A stretch of 64,000 nt of DNA. It comes from Oreohelix idahoensis (taxonomy: Eukaryota; Mollusca; Gastropoda; Stylommatophora; Oreohelicidae). The notes below the pieces were generated by a model. It had not been told where the DNA came from, did not search any database, and saw only the letters and a list, made by a program, of their open reading frames with translations. The stretch lies in the NCBI GenBank assembly GCA_024509875.1, contig JAMPIV010016258.1:310001-374000 (forward strand). The letters run 5' to 3'. Below, piece by piece: positions 55,760 to 64,000 of this stretch. Made by a program: the position numbers and the translations under genes. The first letter of the stretch is position 1; every line of letters begins with the position of its first letter.

Positions 55760-58700
55760 CTAATTTTGATCACAGGGGTGCCGACTGAGGAAATCTGCAC
55801 CGACATTCAATTTGCCTGGGATATATTGGATACTAAACTGATAAGGTTGAAGCAATAAAGACCACCTCAGCAATCTTGCGTTTTCATGCTTAGCCTGAGA
55901 TAAGAATACGAGAGGCTGATGATCCGTCTCGACCACAAAAGTCCTACCATACAGATAGATTTGAAACTTCTTTATTGCCCAGATTAACGCTAAACATTCT
56001 TTTTCGCTTGTGGAGTATCCTTGTTCCGCCTTATTCAATTTGCGGCTTGCATAAGCGACTGGTTTCAGTTCCCCATCAGGTGAAGATGACCTTTGCAACA
56101 AAGCCCCTCCGAGTCCTACATTACTTGCATCGGTTCTTAAGACAAAGTCCTGTGTCAAATCAGGCAGTTTGAGAATAGGCTTGCTAGTGAGTTTTTCCTT
56201 TAAGTCTTGGAACGCTAATTCACTTTGCGCAGTCCAAATAATTTTATCTGGAAGTCCCTTGCGTGTCAGATCAGTCAGAGGAGCACAAATAGAGTTAAAA
56301 TCTTTGATATATTTTTGATAAAATCCGCATAACGACACGAATGATCGCACGTCCTTTTTTGTTTGTGGTCTAGGTGCTCTCTGCAGTTTTTCCAAATTCT
56401 TAGGATCAGGGGTCATATTACCCTGATATACAGTGTGCCCCAAGAATTCCAACTCTTTGCATCCAATACAACATTTTGTTGGCCTAGCAGTTAAGTTCGC
56501 CTCCCGAAGCCTATTAAACAACATTTTTAGAGCGTCAATGTGTTCTTCAAATGTCTCTGTGGCGACGAGAATATCATCCATGAAATTCGTGATACATGGG
56601 TTATTCAGGGGATCCAACAATTTGCGCATCATCCTTGAAAACACACTCGGAGCATTTTTCAGTCCGAATGGTAGCATGTTGAATTCATAATGTCCTTCTG
56701 ATGTGCTAAATGCTAAATAAGGTCTCACTTCAGGCTTCACTGGAATCTGGTAATAGCCTTTATTAAGATCCACCTTTGAAAAGTATTTTGCCTTGTTCAG
56801 TCTGGCAAATAACTGTTTTGTGTCTGGTAATGGATCCACTTGTCCTTCTGTGACAGCATTCAGTTTCCTGTAATCTATGCACAGTCTGTGTTCCCCAGAC
56901 TGTTTTCTCAACAAAACGACACTAGAACTAAAAGATGATTCACTGTGCGAAATAATCCCCTCCTTCAACAAATAATCTATTTCTTCCTTCAATGCCTTCT
57001 CCTTCGCGAACGGAATAGAATAGGCTCTCATACAGATTGGGTTTGAGTCTACCAGTTTCATGTCATACTGTACCAAATTTGTATGGCCTGGTTTATCTGT
57101 TAATACATCTGTATGTTCCTCCAGAACCTGTTGAACTCTCTCCCTCTGGTTTTTAGTCAGGTGCTTACTGACTTTTACCTGTGCTGCTGTTTCACAAGGA
57201 TGTAATGGGTATTCATGTGAGGTGAGTGGTTCCTTTTGCATTTGAGTTGCGATAGCTAAGGTCAGTAAGGGGGTGCTTTCCTGGAGTGGTCTGTCCAGAT
57301 ACTTCTTTAACAGGTTTACATGATAAACTTTCTCCTTCCCCTTTTTGTCAATTTTATAGTTTGTTCTAGACACCTTCTCTAGAACCGTATATGGACCTTG
57401 CCATCCAATTTGTAATTTATTCTGGCTACCGGGTAGTAGAAGCAGCACCTTCTCTCCCACAGCTAGTTCTCTGTCCTTTGCCTTCCTATTAAAATATGCT
57501 GCATGTTTCTTCCTGGCTTGTTTCAAATTATCATTTGCCAGTTTCCATCCAGCTTTCAAACGAGTGGTCAGTTCGTTCACGTATTGATAAGATGAGGTAA
57601 CAGTCTCTTCCGCCTTCTCATCTGTCCAGGTCCTTAATAAAGCTTCTAATGGACCTTTTATTGGCCTCCCAAATAGCAGAGTTGCGGGAGCCATCCCGGT
57701 TGAACTATGTGGTACCTCCCGATACGCAAACAATGCGGCGGGCAGGAATTGATCCCACAGATCCGGTTTTTCGTGTGCCAGCTTTCTCAGGATAGAAATG
57801 AGAGTCCCGTTGAACCTCTCTACCTGGCCGTTCCCTTGTGGATGGTACGGACTACAATGAAAGTGTCTGGCTTGAAATAGTTTAAAAACTTCTTCCGTTA
57901 GTTTCCCCTTGAACTGAGATCCATTATCCGTCAAGATTTGATGCGGGAATCCTAATCGGGTGAATATTGTAAGTAGTGCCTCTGCTACATGTTTTGAATC
58001 AATTGATGGCAGGGCTACCGCCTCTCCCCACATAGAGCAAGTGTCCACCAGAGTAAGGATGTAACTGTTCCTCCTCTTGGTCCGAGTGAGAGGTCCCACA
58101 ATATCCACTGCAACCCTCTCGAAAGGTGTTCCCACTATGGGCATTTCCCCTAGAGTTGCAGGAGCAGTCCAGTGCTTTGGAGCTACCCTTTGACATTCAG
58201 GGCAGGATTTGACATATCTTTTTATATCCTCCGTTATCCCTGGCCAGAAGTAATGACAAGCTATACGCTGTCCTGTGGCGCTGATCCCCATGTGACCACT
58301 GAAGGGAATCGCATGCCCGAGTTCCATCACTTTATCTCTATATGAGGTGGGAAGAACCAGCTGGTTGTGACCATTTGTTCCAGTTCCGGCCTTCCTGTAT
58401 AATAGTTTGTTCTTCATAAAGTATTCCCCCTTGCTCGGAGGTGTGTGGCATTTGGGCAATTTTTTAAAACATGGCTTGAGTGTCCTATCCTCAGCCTGCG
58501 CCTTTCTCATCTCCTCTGGATGAGCATTTATAGGTTCACCTTCTTCCTCCTTCTTCTGTGACCTGGTCTGCACTGTGGCCATGATCACAGGCCTCTCGGG
58601 ATTTCCCAAGAAGACGTATCTACACCCCAATATCAGAGGGTAGATTGGTTCATCTATCACTGCTGCTCTGATTTCTCCTTCCACATAGCGAGTTTTCACC

Positions 58701-60178
58701 GTTATCCTTGCGATGGGAAGTGTCATGAGTGGTATGTCCTTAGTCGCCCCTTGTATTTCCACTGTTTCTGTGGTATACTGACTTGGGTCCACTAGGCTAG
58801 ACTTCACAACTGAATCATAATCCAAACCTGTATCATAAAGGCACCTTATGGTGACCCCATTACAAATAACATCCTCACAAACTGGGGGGTGATAAGGTTC
58901 CTGCTGTCCCTTAGGATTAACCTTTAATCTTTGCGTCCCCGACTTCATTGCAGCAATGTTTGAAGGTTTCCTTCTACAAAATTCGGTGTTATGGTTATCT
59001 TTCTTGCACCATTTACACCATCTTTTTCCTTGGTTCAACGGTTTTCTTTCATTGAATTTTTGGTCATTGAACTGTGAGTTTCTGTCTCGGTAGTCATTTC
59101 TTGGCCGTTCAAAGTTTGTCCTACCTTTATTTCCCTGCTCTCTATTATCAAATTTATTGAATTGCTGTGGAGCTTTAAAATTGTCTATGTGCTTCTTTTT
59201 AGCACCACTTACCTCTGCCTGGGCTGCCTGATACCTTTCAGCGACATTTAAAACCTCTCCCAACTTCTCTGCACCTTGTTCCATGAGAAATTTTCTCATG
59301 TCTGGAGCCATGGACTCTCTCAATTGCTCAATCATGATCATTTCTTTAAGATCTTGGGTCTTCCCCAGAGCAGTCCATTTCTCCAAATAGGTTTCCAGTC
59401 TGGCAGAGAATTGGTGGTATGTCTCCCCAGACAACAGTTTGGCATTTCTAAATTTCTTACGATAAAATTCCCCATTTTTTTCGTACCTCAATAACAAAGC
59501 CTGCTTTAACATGTCATAATTGTCTTGGTCTTCTCTGTTCATTTTTGCGAAGACTTCATAAGAAGTACCTCTCAGTCCCTGTGATAGCTTTAAACTCCAC
59601 CTCTCTCTCTCTAACCCATATGTAGTAGCTAATAACTCAAAACGTCCTAGGTACCCCTCTATGTCATCGTCTTTTTCAACAAAATGGTCTAAATGAAACC
59701 CCATAGCTGAGTTTGAGGCTCCCAGACTGGGCGTAGCATCTGAGGCAAAAGGGCTGGCACCATTTTCAGGAGCCTGGCCTTGTAATTCCCGCTCCCTTAG
59801 TCGTAATTCGTGCTCCCTTTGCAACCTTCTATCTTCTGCCTCCCTTTCGGCCTTTTTATCTTCTGCCTCCCTTTCGGCCTTTTTATCTTCTGCCTCCCTT
59901 TCGGCAGTCAATCTTTTTTCTTCTGCCTCCCTTTGCTGTCGTTTGTCTTCTGCCTCAATCTGCAGCCTCTTAATTTCTCTATCAGCCTCTAACCTCTTCT
60001 CTTCAGCCAACCTTTCAGACTCTAATTTTCTTTCAGCCTCTTTTTCTAATCTTCTTTCTTCCCGTTCAATATACTTATCACATTCAGCCGTTACGTATTG
60101 AATTAAAATCTGACCATCCATTCCCATCTCCTTTGCCATCAGCACAGCAGCTGATCTAAATTTTGCCAGCTCCGCCAT
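55760..60178 (-). CDS. Gag-Pol polyprotein, Gmr1-like order
   Basis: About 1472 codons from the ATG at 60176-60178; an upstream in-frame ATG at 60226 adds 16 residues and is less likely. Residue numbers count from 60226. A charged coiled-coil region at 50-150 has a repeated REAEDKKAE unit. A capsid-like region at 180-345 follows, then the zinc knuckle CKWCKKDNHNTEFC near 405. The protease has YDTGLDYDSVV near 466. Integrase has the HHCC region near 640-690, then VDIVGPL, LTDNGSQF and the Glu of VERFNGTL near 707, 767 and 802, then GWQGPYTVLEK near 945. RT has CIDYRKLN near 1116 and the catalytic NFMDDILV near 1215 (FMDD). RNase H has RTDASN near 1365, the Glu of SEKECLALIWAI, and VETDHQP near 1434. 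It ends LSRHPCDQN. All catalytic residues I can check are present and there is no internal stop. Placing integrase before RT is the Gmr1 signature. Confidence 0.95.
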   Translation of the reverse strand: MAELAKFRSAAVLMAKEMGMDGQILIQYVTAECDKYIEREERRLEKEAERKLESERLAEEKRLEADREIKRLQIEAEDKRQQREAEEKRLTAEREAEDKKAEREAEDKKAEREAEDRRLQREHELRLRERELQGQAPENGASPFASDATPSLGASNSAMGFHLDHFVEKDDDIEGYLGRFELLATTYGLERERWSLKLSQGLRGTSYEVFAKMNREDQDNYDMLKQALLLRYEKNGEFYRKKFRNAKLLSGETYHQFSARLETYLEKWTALGKTQDLKEMIMIEQLRESMAPDMRKFLMEQGAEKLGEVLNVAERYQAAQAEVSGAKKKHIDNFKAPQQFNKFDNREQGNKGRTNFERPRNDYRDRNSQFNDQKFNERKPLNQGKRWCKWCKKDNHNTEFCRRKPSNIAAMKSGTQRLKVNPKGQQEPYHPPVCEDVICNGVTIRCLYDTGLDYDSVVKSSLVDPSQYTTETVEIQGATKDIPLMTLPIARITVKTRYVEGEIRAAVIDEPIYPLILGCRYVFLGNPERPVIMATVQTRSQKKEEEGEPINAHPEEMRKAQAEDRTLKPCFKKLPKCHTPPSKGEYFMKNKLLYRKAGTGTNGHNQLVLPTSYRDKVMELGHAIPFSGHMGISATGQRIACHYFWPGITEDIKRYVKSCPECQRVAPKHWTAPATLGEMPIVGTPFERVAVDIVGPLTRTKRRNSYILTLVDTCSMWGEAVALPSIDSKHVAEALLTIFTRLGFPHQILTDNGSQFKGKLTEEVFKLFQARHFHCSPYHPQGNGQVERFNGTLISILRKLAHEKPDLWDQFLPAALFAYREVPHSSTGMAPATLLFGRPIKGPLEALLRTWTDEKAEETVTSSYQYVNELTTRLKAGWKLANDNLKQARKKHAAYFNRKAKDRELAVGEKVLLLLPGSQNKLQIGWQGPYTVLEKVSRTNYKIDKKGKEKVYHVNLLKKYLDRPLQESTPLLTLAIATQMQKEPLTSHEYPLHPCETAAQVKVSKHLTKNQRERVQQVLEEHTDVLTDKPGHTNLVQYDMKLVDSNPICMRAYSIPFAKEKALKEEIDYLLKEGIISHSESSFSSSVVLLRKQSGEHRLCIDYRKLNAVTEGQVDPLPDTKQLFARLNKAKYFSKVDLNKGYYQIPVKPEVRPYLAFSTSEGHYEFNMLPFGLKNAPSVFSRMMRKLLDPLNNPCITNFMDDILVATETFEEHIDALKMLFNRLREANLTARPTKCCIGCKELEFLGHTVYQGNMTPDPKNLEKLQRAPRPQTKKDVRSFVSLCGFYQKYIKDFNSICAPLTDLTRKGLPDKIIWTAQSELAFQDLKEKLTSKPILKLPDLTQDFVLRTDASNVGLGGALLQRSSSPDGELKPVAYASRKLNKAEQGYSTSEKECLALIWAIKKFQIYLYGRTFVVETDHQPLVFLSQAKHENARLLRWSLLLQPYQFSIQYIPGKLNVGADFLSRHPCDQN
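59840..59925 (-). repeat. 30-bp tandem repeats in gag
   Basis: Plus strand CTTCTGCCTCCCTTTCGGCC repeats about every 30 bp, encoding three REAEDKKAE-type units in the gag coiled coil. Confidence 0.85.
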
Positions 60179-60425
60179 ACTTTTTAAACAAATCTTAGCA
60201 ATAAGCAAAGTAAAATTTCCAACCACTAAAGTACTTATAATTACTCTAGACTAAAATAATTCTAATTAATTAATTAACTAACACTGGCTGTGAAGATTCA
60301 CCATTTTCTAATTGCCCTTTTAATTTAAAGGGACACTTTTAATTTTTAAGGGAATTTTACAATTTTGTTCCCCTAATTTTATTTCTCCCCCCAGGAGATC
60401 CTTATATTACTGTTTATGTTAATTA

Positions 60426-60443
60426 TCCCTGGACAAGACCCCA
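60426..60443 (-). promoter_or_regulatory. Primer-binding site of the intact element
   Basis: Minus strand TGGGGTCTTGTCCAGGGA starts five bases after the 5' LTR. It resembles a tRNA-Pro-type site from memory, which would need a tRNA comparison. Confidence 0.55.
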
Positions 60444-60448
60444 ATATA

Positions 60449-62762
60449 TGTAGTGGTTTTGATGGTATTGTATGATGGTGATATTACTAAGTGTGATGTA
60501 TGAGGTCAGCTGTGAAGGCTCCTGAGTTAAAATGTAGCTGTGAATTTTCAGAAGGCCTTTCTTGCTACCACTACGACCTCACACCTATCTTTTTTTCTAA
60601 TGAATGTGGCTACGTTAAAATCTAGGGTACTGAATGTAATGTGTTGTATTGACATATACAAACACACACACACAGATATTAAATAATATAATATTATCAA
60701 TAAAATTTAGAACACAATGAACTAAATTCAGTTGGTGAAATTTTAGAAAGTAAATCTTTTTTAAATTTATTTGTTCTGAACCAAGGTTTTATTTTTACCT
60801 GAACATATGAAAGATTTTGGAATTTATGAGTGAATGGCATGAATAAATGACATGATAAATAAAAGGTGTGTACGTATACAATTTTCACGAGTAGTTAATA
60901 TTTCTACAGTTCATAATTTTATTTTCCCTGGGAGAACGATGAATAGATGTGCTGTTGGGGTGGCTTCATCCCTCCCTGTCTAAGCCTACCAAACATTGTC
61001 CATTAATGATGGAAGGAAATGGGATGTTTTAGTAGTAATTCACTTTGGGTGCTATGTCTATGAAGTTGGTGTAAATCCAGCAGACCAGCCTGCTTACGTA
61101 ACTTCGAAAGAGTAGTTCTGGTGCTGGAATCTGGTGGCCCCACCTCTCCGTGCTTGGGGGCAATATATCGGGTGGCCCCACCTCTCCGTGCTTGGGGGCA
61201 ATACAAGGCTGTTCTGCCGAGATGCGACACTGCACGGGTCCTCACTGTCAATTATTTACCCAGCATTTGACACCACCTTTTGGTGTCAACATAAAAAACT
61301 CACAGCTCTGAAATAAAGTATTGGTTTAGGTTCAGAACCTTACCTAAGGAGCCACTTCTACACGTAACAATTTACAATAACACCACTTAGACAGGGTCAG
61401 ATCTCTCTGACCATACAACACATCTTACCAAGTTGGTTTCACATAGGATAAGTTCTCCCAGACTACATATTCCGAAATATGTTTATTAGCTTCCTGCCAT
61501 AGAATAGGATAGGTGATATGTTCCACTGATCTCAACACTTGATCTGTCCTTCCTAATCCTTGCTGGAGTTATATATATTGTTTGTCCCTAGACCCTGAAC
61601 TAGGGCGGGGGGTCTAGAGCAAATCCTTACTTGTTGTAAGGCTAGATTTCGATATGGCAGTATCAAATCACTCGAAACATTAAACAATATTTAAAATATA
61701 CAAAGAAATAATTTCAATCTTACCAGATTATGAATAAAGAACACAGAAATGCTAGCAAAACTCAGCTGAGCTGCTGGCTATAGTATGGCGTCCCTGAACT
61801 TATTTCAATTTACTTCATTGGAAATCACCACACTTAAAATTTACTGTGTCTATCACTGGACAACTATTGAGGAATGGCAAAAAAAGCGCGTCTGAGCGCT
61901 GATAATATGATTGTCTGTGGCCAATCAATGCCTTGTGTTTTTTCAAATTCAAATTTCCTACACTAAAGTCATTTCAGTCATGCTTCAGTCAAGTATGGAT
62001 TTTTATCTGTTAGTCCGTCCGTCTCTACTTGCGTTTTCACAAAAAACGTACTTGGTTTTTGAACCAACCTATCCGTCCCCTCTACAAATTTTGTCTTTAA
62101 AGTTATTTTTAGCCACAGCTCCCACCAATGTCCCTCTCTTTCATTCTAACTAGATTTGAACACTTGAGTCTCAAGGTCGCGGTTTTTGTGCAAATTAGTG
62201 ACATGTTTGATTCAATGCAGTCTTTCGCTGATGTGAACAACACAGTCTTTTGTCAATGTCTTCATTATTATCTATCCGTCTGTATAAATAAAAGCATATT
62301 ATTTCACTGCTCAAAATGGGCCATCCGGCCAGCTAATTTTTATATTCCTAACATTAGTATTAAGAAAAAGTTACTTTTTTAATTTTGTAATATTTCAAGC
62401 ATCTGCGTTGTAATGCTTTTGCCGCTTAATTCAAATAAAAGGCTTGGTATCGCATAAGCGTTCCTTTCCGTACCTCGTGTCAATTTGGGGACGTGAATTT
62501 TTCCTTTCCCCCCTCCTCCCCCCAATTGCGTCTCCTTAGCCTTGCTAGTCTCACGCAATTTTTCAGTCATATTTTTTTTCCTTTTGATCCGCCGGTCTCA
62601 TCCCGTTCAAATGGTAACCGTTTCAGCAATTTAATTTCCATGGCGGGTGATGACCCGCGGCGTGGGCGATCATGCCTTCTAGTAACTTACGCATTCTTTT
62701 TTATACCTACATTTTATCCTTTGGAGATATTTTTGCGTTGTATCACTGTTAATTTTATGACA
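60449..62762 (-). repeat. 5' LTR of the intact Gmr1-like element
   Basis: 2314 bp. Nearly identical to 53351-55672; carries the same 33-bp duplication at 61136-61205. Promoter and poly(A) signals cannot be placed with confidence. Confidence 0.95.
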
Positions 62763-62767
62763 GTGGT

Positions 62768-63197
62768 GCTAGCTTTCCTGAGATCCCCCCCAGTCCGTGT
62801 CTTTGATCGTGGTCGCTGCTATCTGTTTGATTCTGGCGCCGCCCCCTCTGGGCCAAGTTAATGAACTTACTGCATATGATTGCTCAAGAGATGACCATGG
62901 GCGTGATTTAATCTCTCCTTAAATCAATGCGATGACCAGAATGAACGGTAGATAAACTGTCCACATATCAATCAGCAAGCGTGTTGCCAATCTGCGTGGA
63001 AAGGTTGCATAGCTAATGATTCCAGGTGAAAAGAAAAATCCCGTTTTACGAAAGGTTACAATATTCGGGGGCACTGATGTTATCCAAGGGGTCGCTACCA
63101 AGAGTCGTATCATCTCATCCAACACTTCAGGGGTACCGATGTTATGAGAGGGTTCTCACCATCATCCTAACAAATTCAGGACGGATGAGTTCGTCTG
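62768..63197. other. No recognisable gene
   Basis: Flank of the Gmr1-like element up to the second minisatellite. It holds GTCTTTGATCGTGGT near 62799, which also occurs at 53336-53350 on the other side of the element. Confidence 0.6.
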
Positions 63198-63652
63198 TCA
63201 CAGTGTCAATGCAAATGTTGACAGAAAAATGAGACGAACACGATAGACTTGATGTGTCAATGCAAATGTTGACAGAAAGATGAGATGAACATGATAGACT
63301 TGATGTGTCAATGCAATTTTGACAGAAAAATGAGACGAACACGATAGACTTGATGTGTCAATGCAAATGTTGACAGAAAAATGAGACGAACGCGATAGAC
63401 TTGATGTGTCAATGCAAATGTTGACAGAAAAATGAGACGAACACGATAGACTTGATGTGTCAATGCAAATGTTGACAGAAAAATGAGACAACACGATAGA
63501 CTTGATGTGTCAATGCAAATGTTGACAGAAAAATGAGACGAACACGATAGACTTGATGTGACAATGCAAATGTTGACAGAAAAATGAGACGAACACGATA
63601 GACTTGATGTGTCAATGCAAATGTTGACAGAAAAATGAGATGAACACAGACT
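63198..63652. repeat. 51-bp minisatellite array 2
   Basis: About nine copies of the same 51-bp unit as at 49443-50076, in the same orientation. It has a few single-base deletions, and one short unit near 63312. Confidence 0.95.
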
Positions 63653-63841
63653 TTATGGATAGTAATGTCCCTGGCATAAATGGTTCTCTGGGTTGTTGCT
63701 TTTTTTCTTTTCTTTTACAGAAGACTGTTTCTGAGAGCAAGAAAGTCAGCACATTCCAAATCAAGTAAACCCAGTAGCAGTTTACCATCTATTCTTGACT
63801 GCTAATGAATGGTAGATGGCAGTAGATCTACCTGGGCGAGG
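63653..63841. other. No recognisable gene
   Basis: Short spacer before the LINE fragment. Confidence 0.5.
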
Positions 63842-64000
63842 GACATATCCAGAAAGTATCAGAAGATCTTGAAGACGGCCAGATATAGTGTTACATTCCT
63901 CATCGTCGCACCAGATTATAATGATTGAGCTGACAGTGCCGTTTGAATCCAGATTGGACGAGTAACTCTATTTCAAAGTCGCAAAATATAATGATCTGGT
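63842..64000 (+). pseudogene. Restriction-like endonuclease LINE fragment, second copy (cut by window end)
   Basis: Begins ATATCCAGAAAGTATCAG, as at 19199, and keeps the RRPDIVL ... IELTVPFESRLDE segment with a stop and KYNDL, with a handful of base changes. It continues beyond the window. Confidence 0.65.

Larger units (their letters stand above)
53351..62762 (-). mobile_element. Apparently intact Gmr1-like LTR retrotransposon
   Basis: 9412 bp with the perfect 5-bp TSD GTGGT (53346-53350 and 62763-62767). The 3' LTR is 53351-55672 and the 5' LTR is 60449-62762, in element orientation on the minus strand. Each LTR ends TGT...ACA on either strand. By eye about 15-20 substitutions and a few length changes separate the 2.3-kb LTRs, so the insertion is fairly young. 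A single long frame encodes all proteins in the order gag, protease, integrase, RT, RNase H. A primer-binding site and polypurine tract are in place. Confidence 0.95.

Overview
The window is non-coding-rich, repeat-dominated DNA from a metazoan nuclear genome. I see no bacterial gene organisation, rRNA, tRNA or CRISPR, and no gene I can assign confidently to the host. RTE-like and I-like LINEs with RNase H, Gmr1-like Ty3/gypsy elements, hAT and Tigger/pogo transposons and a tRNA-derived SINE head point to an invertebrate, perhaps a mollusc or another lophotrochozoan, but I cannot name the species. Almost everything recognisable is a mobile element, and many boundaries are fixed by exact target-site duplications (TSDs).

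Region 1 (about 2.5-19.2 kb) is a nest of insertions. An RTE-like LINE on the minus strand (2514-3402 and 18861-19198) is split by an LTR element (3403-18856, TSD TGAT, ends TGTGA/TCACA). That element has a 3.5-kb 5' LTR and a 1.66-kb internal region. The internal region encodes only a broken gag-like N-terminus plus a protein with a cold-shock domain and two CCHC knuckles arranged as in LIN28. Its 3' LTR is interrupted by a 5'-truncated LINE (9133-10134, 12-bp TSD) and by a 7.1-kb Gmr1-like LTR retrotransposon (10304-17441, TSD ATTAA). The Gmr1-like element carries two further LINE insertions of its own (10811-11204 and 13280-14079).

Region 2 (19.2-34 kb) holds LINE fragments, including one with a restriction-like endonuclease signature and one I-like LINE with RNase H. 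It also holds a GAT-rich microsatellite and a hAT element (27674-32077, 8-bp TSD ATACTGAA). A Tigger/jerky-type element (29216-31795, TA target) sits inside the hAT. Two 5'-truncated RTE copies follow.

Region 3 (34061-49406) is a 15.3-kb palindrome. Its two nearly identical 7.5-kb arms each carry the same C2H2 zinc-finger gene of 385 codons. The arms flank a 409-bp spacer whose own inverted ends resemble the outer ends of the palindrome. A 4-bp direct repeat ACAT borders the whole structure. It could be a giant transposon with very long inverted repeats, an inverted dimer of a roughly 7.9-kb transposon, or in the worst case an assembly artefact.

Region 4 (49.4-64 kb) contains two arrays of one 51-bp minisatellite (49443-50076 and 63198-63652). 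Between them, on the minus strand, is an apparently intact Gmr1-like retrotransposon (53351-62762). It has 2.3-kb LTRs that are about 99% identical by eye, TSD GTGGT, and a single gag-protease-integrase-RT-RNase H reading frame of about 1,470 codons. The window ends in a second copy of the restriction-like-endonuclease LINE fragment.
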